A stretch of 64,000 bases of DNA from Nelumbo lutea (lineage: Eukaryota > Streptophyta > Magnoliopsida > Proteales > Nelumbonaceae): contig JAKGHH010000001.1 of the NCBI GenBank assembly GCA_022828595.1, positions 140,387,017 to 140,451,016 of the forward strand, read 5' to 3'. The notes beneath the pieces are model-generated. The model saw only the letters and a list, made by a program, of their open reading frames with translations. It did no database searches and was not told the origin of the DNA. The translations under genes were made by a program, and so were the position numbers. The first letter of the stretch is position 1; each line of letters opens with the position of its first letter. Of this stretch, positions 32,980-44,798 are shown piece after piece.

Positions 32980-33750
32980 GAGGGTGTTCTGTAGTGTGGA
33001 TGAGAAATTGGTGGATGTGGACTGGTCTACATCATACCTTGTGGCAGGGACTAATCCACACCACACCATAGTCCACAATTGTTCTGAACTGTAGATAGAT
33101 TGTGTGGCTTGGATTAGTCCACACCCCACGGTGGCATTCTGTAGGTGTGGTATGGACTAGTCCACACCATATTTTTTGATTCCATGTATCTTATATACAT
33201 TTTATGGGAGATCTATATAGTCGATCATAAATGTCTAATTTTTGCATTTTATATGGTAAATAAATTGAAAAAAAATGTATCAATATGTAGATAACATTTG
33301 CATTTTTAAATAATTAAAAAATATTAAAAATAAAAAAAAAATAATATTTTAAATATTATTTGATTGATAAAAATATTAAAAAAATTAATATCTAAATAAT
33401 AAAAAAAGAATTGAGAATGAGAATCGTCGGACTTGTGCTAGAATTAACATTAAAAGTTATTATTTTATTGATAAATATTAAAATTTAAAAATTATTAAAA
33501 GATTAAATAAAATGAGAATAATTGGACCAATATAACGCAAGTGCGCTACACTAAAACCTTCCCACACTAAAACCCATAGTGTGGACTATCCATGAGAAAA
33601 TACTATGGGCGATAGATTGGGGTGTGGCCCGTCTTTGTCCATGCTATTTTGTGGAGGAGGACCGTCCACACATAACAAAACACCATATCTTATCGTGGAT
33701 GGGACCACACCGACTCTATCTACGATATATACATACTACCGAACGCCACC
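32980..33750. repeat. Degenerate inverted repeats around TAGTCCACACC
   Basis: TAGTCCACACC and its complement recur at 32990-33175 and 33570-33720. 33130-33750 may be a MITE: it starts GGTGGCATTCTGTAGG and ends in the complement of GGTGGCGTTCGGTAG, with an AT-rich middle. No clear duplication was seen. Confidence 0.45.
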
Positions 33751-33759
33751 TTTATTGTT

Positions 33760-35005
33760 AGACACTTCAGCATGGGAGGCATTAATTCTCACCAAATTCA
33801 CAATATGGTCTCTTTGCGTATCAGTCAATGGCTCAAAAGTTTTAAATGAATAAATAAAAGAAAAAGCATTTTTATTGTTCAGCCCACCTCATAAACTTTA
33901 GTACATTTTATAAAACCGGAACAGTGATAAGTGAGGGAATGAATCAGCAATGAATCATAGGTGGAGGTATGGATAAATAAAATTATAAAAGTAATAAAAA
34001 TTTCTTAAGTGAACTGAACTCTAAAATTTCTCTAGATTATTTATTTGCTCAAGTAAAACACAAGGAACTGAAGAAAGTTATTATATAATTAAAGAACCAG
34101 GCTCAATGAAAGTGCCCTCTTCGTAACTGCAATGTGATGCCTTGCTTCAATCACCATGTGACCCGTATATTATAAAGGATTTGAGTCCACCATTGAATAA
34201 ATCTTACCCTAAGACTGGGAAAAATTTGTTGTTTGGAAAAAACAGTCTGGGGTAGTTGTTTGGGAGTTTCTTGTGCATAAAAGTAACCTAAATCAGTTTC
34301 TTGCCTGTCTTTTTGGCTAAAACAATATTAGCTGCAAATACTCTTTTATCCCTCACCCACGGTACATGTGTTATTTAAAGCTTCCAAACAACTCAGACTG
34401 TTTTTCTTCTTCTTTTTTTTTCAAATAGTCAAACTTTTAAACCCACTTTCTATATTAGAATAGATATTATACCAGTGGGATGATTTAATTGTGATAATAA
34501 TTAAACACTTAGTATGCACAATTCTTGGATTTCACCCAACACAAGGAATGCAAGAGTTGCATACACCCATTTACCAATCTGTATAAACCCACTTTCTATA
34601 TTAGAAAAAAAGGTTCCAAAAAGTCAAAATTCCCTTCTCTTTTGTTGAGGAAATCGGATTTCCATTTAGTTGACTTTTCCCTTTTCTTATCAGAGAATGT
34701 CTTGGGTTAGGACCAGGGACCCTGGACTTGCCCCCCATTACTTGCTACCTCTCCAATGATTCAGATAATTTTCAATATTTCTTAACTCGACCCAATTAAA
34801 TACAATATAATAAGATTGGTCAAGGTGTTGAGTTTAGGCCCAGATCTTCTAATAATAAGTAGGACCCATTTGATGTTGATTTACCAATTGGGTGAAGATC
34901 AGATAACTACATCTGGCAAACTTTTATTAAAACTCACATGCTTTTCTTTACATAGGGCTGCAAATGGATCCAACTGAATTGAATAGAACTAGATTCAAAT
35001 TTGAT
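33760..35005. other. Intergenic, no recognised feature
   Basis: AT-rich; no domain, clear repeat or ORF of note. Confidence 0.4.
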
Positions 35006-35011
35006 TCATTA

Positions 35012-35101
35012 TCCTCCATTTGGAAGGAGTACAAATACAAATATGTAGAGTGTAAAATCTTATATTTTATATTTGTATTTGTACTCCATCTAAACTGAGC
35101 C
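35012..35101. mobile_element. Tourist-like MITE copy 1 (90 bp)
   Basis: Ends are inverted versions of GGCTCAGTTTGGAAGGAGTA (left end decayed to TCCTCCATTTGG). Flanked by TTA at 35009-35011 and 35102-35104, the 3-bp duplication of PIF/Harbinger-type elements. Confidence 0.75.
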
Positions 35102-35104
35102 TTA

Positions 35105-35192
35105 GGCTCAGTTGGAAAGAATACAAAGTCAACTATGTAGAGTGTACAATCTTTTAGTTTGTATTGTTCATATTTGTATTTGTACTCTAGCC
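35105..35192. mobile_element. Tourist-like MITE copy 2 (88 bp), in tandem with copy 1
   Basis: Starts GGCTCAGTTGGAAAGAATAC and ends TTGTACTCTAGCC, flanked by TTA at 35102-35104 (shared with copy 1) and 35193-35195. Confidence 0.75.
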
Positions 35193-35589
35193 TTAATATC
35201 TGAGTGCAAATCAAATCTAATTTATCAGATGATTTATATTAAGTTAGAATTGGATCAGTTGATATTAAATATCATTAATAAATTAGATTAAAATGATAAA
35301 AATGTTATATATTATTAATAAAATGAATTAAAAGTAACTTGTATGAAACTTGCGTCTATGAATCCAACATTCAAACCAATTTTATCAATATTAATTTGAT
35401 CATACCCAATTGCATTGGATTGGATAGGGATGGATCTATGTTCAATCCAATTACAATAAAGATTGAACCGGCCCAATTCAGCATGCATGTTGGGGCTCCG
35501 ATCAGATCAATGTAATTGATGATGTGCGATCTAGTCGCTCCATACTGGAAGGCAATTCGGACATTGGACTGCAACACTTGCCGAAGGGG

Positions 35590-36631
35590 CATATCGGTGA
35601 GGGCGACGATAGTCTGGGCTTGGAAGTAAGGCCATAGCTTTCAAACTGATATGATAAGTGTAAATGCGAGCTTCTCTATATCCAGGTGTCTAGTCTTGGT
35701 TGTATGTAAGACCTTGCTCACATAATAAACAAATTGCTACACTTTATCTATGTTCCAGACTAGTACTGAGATGACTACCTCATCGCTCACAGAGAGGTAT
35801 AATTGGAGTTTGTTCCTAGGCTTCGGCCTTGTCAATAACAATGTCGAGATGAGATACTGTTTGACTTCATCGAAAGCGGGTTGACACTCTTTGGTCCACT
35901 TGAAGTTTTTATACTTTTTTATGGCTTAGAAAAATGGTAGGCATCGCCCTGCCGACCTTGACATGAAACGACAGAGGGCAGTGATCTGGTCTATTAGCCT
36001 TTGGACTGCATTAATTTTCTTAGGGTTGGATTTGATGCCACATTGGGTGACTATGTAACCAAAGAATTTACTTGATGTGATGCTAAAGACACACTTGTTC
36101 GGGTTGAGATTCAGGTTATATTTTCTTAAAATGGTAAATACATAGGTTAAATCAATGATAAGAGAATTAAAACTTTTACTTTTTGCAACCATATCATCTA
36201 CGTAAACTTCTACTTTATTTCCAATTAATTTTGAAAAAAATTTGTTTACAAGACACTATAGGTCACCCCAACATTCTTTAGGTCGAAAGGTATGACCTTG
36301 TAATAGTACAACCCAGTTTCAATTACAAAAGTTGTTTTCTCTTGGTTTGGTGGATACATTTGGATTTGGTTTTAACTATAATAGGCATTAATGAAGCTTA
36401 GTAGCTCGAACCTCGAGGTGGAATCTACTAGTTTGTCTATTCTTGGGAATGAGAAGCTATCTTTTGGGCAAGCTCGATTCAGGTCGGTATAGTCAATGCA
36501 CATATGCCACTTCCCATTTGCATTTTTGACAAGCACCACGTTCGTTATCCAACTCAGGTACTTTACTCCTTTGATGAGGTTGGCACTGAGGAGCTTTTTG
36601 ACCTCTTCATCAAACTTCCAACACAAATTTT
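35590..36631 (-). pseudogene. Gypsy C RT C-part and RNase H start
   Basis: Minus frames read FDEEVKKLLSANLIKG, NGKWHMCIDYTDLNRACPKD and DKLVDSTSRFELLSFINAYYS (36372-36626), then NLNPNKCVFSITSSKFFGYIV and ALCRFMSRSAGRCLPFF (35926-36192), and the RNase H block DMPLRQVLQ near 35570-35600. Frameshifts separate them. Homology stops near 35565, where the element is truncated. Confidence 0.85.
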
Positions 36632-37386
36632 AGGGCTAGGACCTACATTAAGCCCTGAAAAAATAAAGCTAGGCTTGGGCCTAATACTTTAAGCCCGACC
36701 TAGGCTTGATTCAACTCGTAATATATATATATATATATATACTAAATATATAAAAATATTTAGTATATTATTTTATACTAAATATAAAAGCTTTACATTT
36801 TATTTTAACATATAAATGTTAACAATTGAGTCAATTCAAGTATGACAATTGTCCTCCTAACCAAAGCCTTATATAGGTGAAGGAAAGACTTCATTCTCAT
36901 TCCCTAAGAAATGTGGGACTTGGAAAAACACTCAATGGTTGCACTAATTATTTAGTGTTGTTCAAAGTCCCATATTGCTCAAGGATGAGAATGAAGGCCT
37001 TGCCTTCCTCTATAAAAGGATAGATAATCCAAGCCAATTTAAGTATAACAATTAAATGAGGCTCATGCTTAGTTTTTGTGCCATAGGCCTAAAGCCTATC
37101 CAAGCCCAATTTAACTTTGGCTTGTATAATTTTTTTTTATGTATTATATTTACATATTTCTTAATTTAAAATTTTAAATAAATTAAATTTTATTATTTCA
37201 TTTCATAGGCTTAAAGTCTTTACTCGTTAGGCTTAGAAAGTTTGTAAGCCCGACTTGGGCCTATGTAGGGCTAGGCCTGGGCTTGCAATCTAGGCTAAGG
37301 GTGCGGAGTAGGCCAAGCCCAAACCTAGATTAAAAGCCCTTATCATTGGTTCTAAGCCCGGTCTGACCCAACCCATGATCAGCCCT
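36632..37386. mobile_element. AGGGCT-ended repeat (about 755 bp) nested in gypsy C
   Basis: Left end AGGGCTAGGACC, right end GATCAGCCCT, so the termini begin with AGGGCT on both strands. It is rich in GGCTTGGGCC-like words and has an inner hairpin around GTGGGACTTGGAAAAACACT. RT sequence lies on both sides (KKNFAPK at 37400, KFDEEVKK at 36610). A second copy is at about 55735-56240. No clear target duplication, and an (AT)n run sits at 36720-36742. Confidence 0.65.
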
Positions 37387-37950
37387 ATCGTCGGTGGTCC
37401 TCCACCACTTTGGGGCAAAGTTCTTTTTCCTTACTTTATAGGTTTAACCAAGGGATCTACATTAAGTGTATGGGTAATAATAGAGGGGTCTATGTTGGGC
37501 ATGTGGCAGAAGACCAAGCAAACACATCAATATTAGAATGTAAAAAACTTACCAATTCAAAGTATAGAGGTTCCTCTAGCCATGACCCAATTTAAACCAT
37601 TTTCTTGGGCTTAGCATTTGAGACTTGCACCAGGACAACATCTTCTATTTGTCAACTTTTGTCCTCATTGAGCTTTGGGAGCAGCTCTAGGTCAATTCCC
37701 AACGGTTTTTCTTTCCTTTGCCTTTTAAGGCTTCTACGTAGAATTTTCAGGACTTTAATTGGTCCCTTTACACTACCCCAATTCCGTGCTTGGTTGGGAA
37801 TTTCATAGCTAAGTGGTTTAGCTCAGAGTGCATGCAAGATGGGGCAGAAAAAGAATGGCGTTGTATGGTGAAGGTGTGTCTACAACAAAAAACTGTGGTC
37901 AAATGAAATCTTGTTTGGCATGGTCCCCACTGTAACTAACATATTGATCT
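37387..37950 (-). pseudogene. Gypsy C protease end to RT start
   Basis: Minus frames read LAMKFPTKHGIGVVKG near 37790 (protease C-terminus), ISFLHSNIDVFAWS near 37550 and KKNFAPK near 37410 (RT start), in the order seen in element B. Broken by frameshifts. Confidence 0.7.
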
Positions 37951-37953
37951 TCC

Positions 37954-38166
37954 CTAGAGGTCAAACAATGTCCCCATTGAAATTGACGAATGGAACGTTG
38001 GTAGGGACGAGGTCCTTCCTCTGCAACTGCATCTTCTCGAAGGCCTCCCCAGGAATAGGATGTTCACTGAACTGCCGTTGTCCACCAGGATGCACTTGAC
38101 CTCGTAGTTTTGGATGATCAAATTCACTACGAAGGTGTCATCATGGGGGTAGTGAACCCCTTTCAT
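37954..38166 (-). pseudogene. Gypsy C aspartic protease
   Basis: Reads HDDTFVVNLIIQNYEVKCIL then VDNGSSVNILF: the D-N-G-S form of the retroviral-type protease active site seen in Tat elements. The frame runs on into unrelated residues after ILF, showing a frameshift. Confidence 0.8.
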
Positions 38167-38379
38167 GCCATCTTTAGTGAAATAAATAACCTTCTCTGTC
38201 CTCGACCTCTTTGGGGGGTTCTCTTTGTCTTGCTCAGGTCGTGCACCGGTTCTTTTCCAATGGATGAGCTACAACCCATTACTATTGACCCACCGGTGAT
38301 CATGTTGATCACCCCGATTAGTGGCTATTCATTTTGTTGGGACTGGTCTCTCTACAGGTTCCTTAGTGGCTCGGTCTTC

Positions 38380-38566
38380 CTTCTTGATGAACTTTTCCAA
38401 GTACCCCCACCGGATGAGATCTTCAATCTCATCTTTTAGGTTCTAGCAATTCTCAGTGTCATGCCTCTTCCCTTTATGGAAGTGGCAGTATCAATCGTGA
38501 TTCCTATCGGATTTCCCTTCAGGCGAGGTGGTCACTTCAGGTACTTGGTCGACTTAATTTCCATTA
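38380..38566 (-). pseudogene. Gypsy C gag C-terminal part
   Basis: Minus frames give CHFHKGKRHDTENC and LKDEIEDLIRWGYLEKFIKK, the CCHC-like knuckle and following helix of Tat gag. Frameshifts are present. It is cut from its N-half by the 38572-43538 insertion. Confidence 0.75.
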
Positions 38567-38699
38567 GGATTCCATTTTTCTCGTGTTCAACTATGTAAAG
38601 TTCTTGTACTTTTTCAAGAAAAACATGTTTGTTTTCTTGGTGACTCGTTGCCCAATGAGTATGAGATTCTTTGGGTTTGAGGACCAAGGTACGGTGTGG

Positions 38700-40640
38700 A
38701 AAGGTGTTAGGCACCTCACACATGCCCGGTTAAACCGGTCTTTACTTCACCAATGTTCCAAAGATGATTTTAACAATTTTGGGCTTAAAATATTTATCAA
38801 AATTAACACACACTCACCAAACATGATAAATGAAATAAGGTAGACGCAAGATTAAACAAAAATGAATGATAATATAACATAAAAAAAAACATAGATTATT
38901 AATATATTAAGTAATGAACTGAACTACAACAAAAAGAGTCAAGATTCTAACTATACGAACTAGTGAACATCTACATTTTTTAATGAACTAGATGACTAAA
39001 ATGAACCACTCCATTAATGCACCAATAACTCAAAAAAACATTAAAACAAAATCTGATGCAGATATTTATGGAAAAAAAAAGACTAATTAAGTTAATGGAT
39101 TGATACATCTAAGATAACATGGGACTATTAACAAAGTATTAGAGTAGCGTCCTAGTTTCTAATGAAAATGTTTAATGAAAACCTAGAATGGAACTAATAA
39201 AACCTACAACTCACTACTAATAAAGATAACCAAAATGTTGAGCAATGAAAGCACGTCACCCAAAGGCTCGGACTTAAGGGATTTGTCGGTCTCATTCCTA
39301 TTCCTCTTGAATGAAGTATGTAAAACATGTTTCTGTAAAACTAATATGAATAAAAGGAAATTGGTAAACTAACACTAAATGACAAAAGAGAGCTGAATGC
39401 TGAGGCCTAAGGAGACAAATCGATGACTGTACATGGCTTGATCTTAAAACTAATATGAATAAAAGGAAATTGGTAAACTACATGAATTACCTCGGATTAA
39501 AAGAATGATAGGCACTATTCTAAAATTTAAGATAGAAAAGGGTGAAATGGGATTTTGGTTAAAAGATATTCAATGCTACTACACTATTAGGTAGATGAGA
39601 GTGGATGTAAATGCTAAATGGGACAATGCTGATGCCAAGTGTAGATATGTCAAAATTCTTAATTGGATTAATGATTAAATAAAATGAATGCATGTCCACA
39701 CAACAATTGAATTTGAAAATAGCTACAAAACAAGGTAGAATTTAAAAGTTTATTCATGAAATTTTAAATTCTCGAAAGAAAAGGAAAAACTAAGTGTGAG
39801 AGAAATGATCAAATATGTGGAAGAGATGTTCATCTTTGGACAACTAGTAGGCCAATCCTACTAAACTACTTCCAAAATGAAAACTGAGGAATCATCTAAA
39901 AATACAACTGATGTAATCAATGCCATGTTTACAATTAAATGGTACTAATATCAACAACAAAACTAGTTAAGTTAAGAAAGTTTAAAGCAGTGAGCATATC
40001 TTGAATGACAGAGAAAAGGAAGAAATCGATGCCCATTGCTTAGTCATATCGCCTTGATTTTTAACATGCAGCAGCTTCAATCACTCCCTGTGTCTCTTGA
40101 GTGCACGTGGGATTCGTGTAGCTAGCCCATGTGATTTGATGAAAGTCTATGGTGTCTGCTGTAATGTCGTTGTTTCAAACATGCTCTGGCTTCCTTCCTT
40201 GATAATTTGTGCAACTTGGGGGTTTCTTGGACTGATACTGATATGGGTGGACCCAAGGGATGTGAGAGATGGTGGGGAGTGATCAGTCTAGGATGTGGGT
40301 TAGGGAAGCTTAAAGCTGAAGGGGGTTATTCTCTAGGCTAATGGGGTAGAGTTCTCTCCCCAAGTCAGATTATGTGTCCTTGAGTATGAGGGGGTATTTA
40401 TGGATTTTTGAGGGGGAATGGAAGACTGAGATAGGAAAATCGGTTTGAAGGGTTTTTGGAGGGAGATTGATCGAGGGAAGGGGTTGTCAAGATAGTTTTG
40501 GGAGAAATCCTCTCCATCATTCAAGACAATAAATGGAAAACTTCACTAATTTACCTAAATTAGACATTCTAAGTTTAGGTGATTGGCTTGATTGATTGGA
40601 GGCTCTTACTTGGTTAAATTTTAAATTTTAAGATGATTCT
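38700..40640. other. Non-coding part of the insertion in gypsy C
   Basis: No domain found. It carries an exact 36-bp direct repeat at 39336-39371 and 39445-39480 (TAAAACTAATATGAATAAAA...). The 38650-38740 part (GAGATTCTTTGGGTTTGAGG, GTGTTAGGCACCTC) resembles LTR sequence I have seen in other plant elements, from memory only. Confidence 0.4.
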
Positions 40641-40649
40641 AGAGGCAGG

Positions 40650-40808
40650 GAGAACGATCTGGTTATGGGATGCTCTAAGTTCGAAGTTGTAGAGAAGAGG
40701 ATTCCAAATGAAAGGCCCAAATTGCGTCTAGCTTCGGGTCTCAAGATGAAGGGGTTAATGATGTCGGAATTGGATGATCTTGGTATTATTAGATTCAGAA
40801 TTTCAAGC
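40650..40808. repeat. 169-bp tandem repeat, detached left unit
   Basis: One unit (CTTCGGGTCTCAAGATGAAG, GGATGATCTTGGTATTATTAG) of the array that continues at 42705. The solo LTR separates it from the rest. Confidence 0.7.
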
Positions 40809-42704
40809 TTAAGGGATGAGAGATCCATCGTATGAACGCCCAAATCTTGCGGAATAAAGGGGCGAATTTCAAAAATTTTCTCTCCCTTCAACTAGGAATC
40901 GCATTCCCTATTTAGAAAATCATATTTTCAATGATCAATCTTGAACTATAAACTGAATCAGATATGAACCAAAAGTAGAGGAGAAGATTATACCTGATAC
41001 GGAGAAACAACATCTCCCAACGAACGTGTTCACGCCCAAGGAAGGATCCAAAGACTGCTCCCACTGAACATGGCGCAGTGTAGGGTGGAGCAGAATCAAT
41101 AGTATTCTTCTCCAAGAATTATGTCCTTCGTAAGAAACAGTAGGATGGCGCGTGAGCTCCTATCAATTCTTTCTCAAAGAACTGATGTCAAGATCGAATC
41201 TTGACTTCTCCCACAACTGGAGATCGAACTGGAAAACTGGGCGGCAAGAAAGAATTTTGCAGGGTTGCTTAATTCTTTCTTCTGTGTTTTCAGCACTCAT
41301 GAGGATGTGAATAATCTCTATTAAAGGCTGCCACCCCTTCCTTCTCTTGTAACCCCAAAGGATCAACTCCTAATCCAATTAGGACTTGCTGATCAAAATC
41401 TGATTTGAATCAGACATACCTTTAGGTGATAAGGATAAATCATTATCTTATTTGCAGATTAGATTAGCATTCTCCTAATCTCATTATAAGGTTTCTAGAT
41501 CTGAATCACATTCAGATCTGAACTCTCTGAGTGGATAGGGTTTAACCCTATCCTATCTACTAATCCATCTTAGAACTCGCCCCATATTTAACTAATCAAA
41601 TAGCCCAGTTCGAAATGGGCTTTAGGCCCATTAAGCTTATGTGCTCACTTAACCTTCCTAACTGCTGCCTAGTTGGGCTTTCTTATATGGCGTGGGTCAG
41701 CCACATGGGTTCGGCCCAGCCTTTGTTACAAGGCCTGACCGAATACACTGTTATGGCCAGTGAACCCCCTGAAACCCATCAAATGGGCTCTATGGGCCCA
41801 GCACTTACCCTAAGTGGTCCCTAGGCCGAGCCACCTTGTAACACCCAGGAACTGTGATCAGATGCAAGATTAGCCCATCAGGTATTACCCTCAATGGTCT
41901 TACACTTAACCTCTCAGCACAAAATGATCAAACACTGCCCGACAAGAGAGGACCTCTCCCTCGGTTGCAAGGAACAGTGTTGCACTCTCTCAAATATGGA
42001 TCCCGGGAATTAAAACCTTTCGCAAACATTTCAGAAACCATAATGTATATAAACATTTATATCTCATATAAAATATACTTTGCAAAACAAATCTCAACGA
42101 TTGAAATCGGCTGCCAGCAGTCTTGGTTTCCATCAATGAGAGTGCATCCCCGATCATTACCTTTGTCCGACAAAGGGGCTGATCCTGTCACTACGATCAC
42201 CCACTCAGATGAATTCTCAAACTGTCCCAACATACCCAGGTTTTGACCCCCGCTAAGGATCTCACTGATTGGTATATCGAAGACAACCCAATTCGACACC
42301 TAGTGCAGTATCATAATCGAGTCTAGGGGTCGGGTGTAACTTTCCAGTTTTGCCCATCAATCTCCAAGGTCCAGGGCGATATTGGAAATCTGGTCCAGTT
42401 CAAAGATTCAATTAATCCTACAATGTATGTGCCTAGGGTCTCACCTTGGCAGCTGAGACAGGCCACCCCAACCGACTTGGTGGTACCATAGTGTCAGCCT
42501 TGTCAGGATAGGTCTCCCTAGACCGACCCATTGGCTGTGAACATTCTAAACTAACATGAGTTTCATTAAGTGTCCAGTTTAAGGGTATTACACAGTAACA
42601 TACCAAGGGAACATGAATCAAATATGCACTTTTATTCATTTACAATAAACTCATAAAGTACATCATTTTGATTGAAGCTAAGGGCATACAAAAACTATCC
42701 AACA
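40809..42704 (-). mobile_element. Solo LTR, copy 2, reversed
   Basis: Reverse-complement relative of 28640-30327, similar along its length but about 200 bp longer near its left end. The minus strand starts TGTTGGATAG. Its other end reads AAGGGATG with the terminal TG decayed to TT. Flanks CAAGC and TAAGT agree at 3 of 5 positions and both differences are C/T, so an old target duplication is plausible. It sits inside the 169-bp tandem array. Confidence 0.78.
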
Positions 42705-43420
42705 TAAGTCATATCCATATACAAGGGTGGATTTTAGATTTCATATGGGATATGGTTTAGGATAAAAAATGATCCCGACCGAATGACCGAAATTGGTTTC
42801 AGCTTTAAGTCTTAAGATGAAAGGGTATATGGTGTCGGATTTGGGTGATCTTGGTGTTGTTGGATTTGGACTTTTAAGCTCTATGTACCTATGGTTTTGA
42901 ATTTCTGATTTGACTTGAAATGGGTTTCTGGATCAAAATGACTCCGACTGAATAGTTGGAACTGGTTCCAACATTGAGTCTTAAGATGAAGGGGTAAACG
43001 GTGTCAGATTTTGGTGATCTTGGTGTCGTCAGATTTGGAGTTTTGGGATCTATGTACCAGTGATTTTAGATTTCTGATTTGACGTAAAACGAGGTTTAGG
43101 ATCAAAATGACTTTGATCAAACAATTGAAATCGGTTCCAACTTCGGGTTTTAAGATGAAGGGGTAAACGATGTCAGATTTGGGTGATCTTAGTGTCGTTG
43201 GGTTTGGATTTTTAGGCTTTATGTACCTATGGTTTTTGATTTCTAATTTTACATGAAATGGATTTTACGATCAAAATGACCCGGATCGGATGATTGGAAT
43301 TGGTTCTAGTTTTAGGTGTTAAGATGAGGGGTAAATTATGTTGGATTTTGGAAATCTTGGTGTTGTTGGATCTGGAATTTTGGGCTCTATGTACCTATGG
43401 TCTCATATCCTTGAGGTCCA
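42705..43420. repeat. 169-bp tandem array, four units
   Basis: The word AAGATGAAGGGGTAAA recurs at 42814, 42983, 43152 and 43321, spacing exactly 169 bp each time. Other shared words are GATTTGGGTGATCTTGGTGT and CTATGTACCTATGGTTT. Units differ by scattered changes. Confidence 0.9.
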
Positions 43421-43538
43421 AAATTTTGTAAAAATCCAAGAATGCCCCCAGGCTGGCTGAAAGGTTAGTTGAAGCATTCTTGAAGCTCAAAGTGCTACAA
43501 AAAGACTGAAAAGCACAAAAATGGGGTGTCTACATCTG

Positions 43539-44760
43539 GGATTAGTGTTTCGACGACCTGGAGCACATGGGTGAGTTGTTGTCTCTCTGGTCGCGCTTGT
43601 TTCTGCTCTTGCCTCAATCATCTTCGCGTTCTTTCCTTTTGTTGGCTCCGACGAGCTCTTCGTGCGCACGAAGCGTTTCCTCAACAACCTTGTATTTTTG
43701 GGCTTGCTTAAGGAACTTCTCCATGTCCTCTAGGGTGTTCTTCGCAAGTGACCTTCTCAAGTGGGGGTCTCGGACACCATGGATCACTACAGTCATCTAT
43801 GTGACGGGGCTAAGATTCTGGATTTATAGGGACTCCAAATTGAACCTCTGCACAAACTCTTGGAGGTCCTCGCAAAAGTGCTGATAAACCGTCATGAGGT
43901 GCTTAGTGCTCTTCAAGCAATACCGGCTGGTGGCAAAATGGGTTGTGAAATAGTTAACAAACAGGTCCCAAGTCTTGACGGAGCTTAGGGCTAGGCTAGA
44001 ATACCACATCCGAATAGCCTAGCGGAATGTGATTGGGAAGGCGAGGCACAATCTTACTTCATTCGCTCTATGCAATTGCATCATGGCCTATAAATTGTCA
44101 ACATGGATGACCATGTCAGTGGTTCCATCGTAAGTTTCCATGTTCAACACCTTAAAGTCCTTAGGTTGGTGCCTGGCTTCCTGGTGAACTAAGGCACAGT
44201 CGAGGTGTTTGATCAGCTGGCTTCCTAGTCTTTAGCTAGTCTTAGTTGACGATCCTCTACTTTAGGGCCGAATTGGCTCTTGATGGGCTCACACTTGGGG
44301 TGCCTCCTACACCTATTCTGCCTAGACCATGTTGCCCGAGTTGTTGAGGAGGTTGCCTTGCTAATCTCCTTGTCAGGGACGTAAGTGATGTCCCGCACTT
44401 TGGAAGTCTAGGTCCTAGCGGGGTTCTTTGAGACATCAATAGCTCAACACCTATCCTCTAGTGGGGTTACCGATCGATTGGCATTCTGGTTCGGGTTTTA
44501 ATTGTAGGGCAATGGCTGCATCTGCAATAACACCTAGGGCTGCATTGGCCTAAAAGTGGCAAAGTGTTGCTCCCATGACTGCATGTGCAGGTCCATGCTC
44601 CACACATACTGCATCAGCTCTTGAAATTGCCAATGATCTACACCGATAGGAACCATTGAGGGCCTGACTACCTATGCTTGCCCCCAACGGAGGTTCCTCC
44701 ATTCTGTTTATCCTTTGGTGAAGACATATCAAAGTCAAAAGTGGGTTTATTAGAAGCTGA
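43539..44760 (-). pseudogene. Gypsy C gag N-terminal and central part
   Basis: Minus frames read MWYSSLALSSVKTWDLFVNY, FVQRFNLESL (43824-44009), then HGVRDPHLRRSLAKNTLEDM and KVVEETLRAHEELVG (43614-43796): the central gag domain. The N-terminal part up to 44760 is fragmentary. Stops and frameshifts throughout. Confidence 0.8.
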
Positions 44761-44778
44761 ATTGGATTTTCATTCAGT

Positions 44779-44798
44779 TTCCCATAGATGATGCCAAT
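44779..44798 (-). other. Gypsy C primer-binding site
   Basis: The minus strand reads ATTGGCATCATCTATGGGAA just inside the 5' LTR. It is a decayed form of the Tat primer site seen in element B (ATTGGTGTCGTGTGTGGGAA). Confidence 0.7.

Larger units (their letters stand above)
38572..43538 (-). mobile_element. About 5-kb insertion in gypsy C gag (possible long solo LTR)
   Basis: Gag sequence ends at about 43539 and resumes at about 38566, with GGATT at both edges (38567-38571 and 43539-43543). Near its right edge the minus strand reads TGTAGACACCCCATTTTTGTG, which looks like an LTR start, but I could not fit a TG...CA pair exactly. It contains the 169-bp tandem array and is itself split by a solo LTR at 40809-42704, so without that it is about 3.1 kb. 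A solo LTR of an element with long, repeat-bearing LTRs is my best guess. Confidence 0.5.

Noticed and set aside
41854..42246. 130-codon plus-strand frame in the reversed solo LTR
   Set aside because: The matching stretch in the other copy is broken differently; it looks like chance openness.
38572..43538. Firm call of a TG...CA solo LTR for the 5-kb insertion
   Set aside because: The right edge fits (TGTAGACACC on minus) but the left edge has no matching terminus and the GGATT duplication does not abut it, so it was kept as an uncertain insertion.
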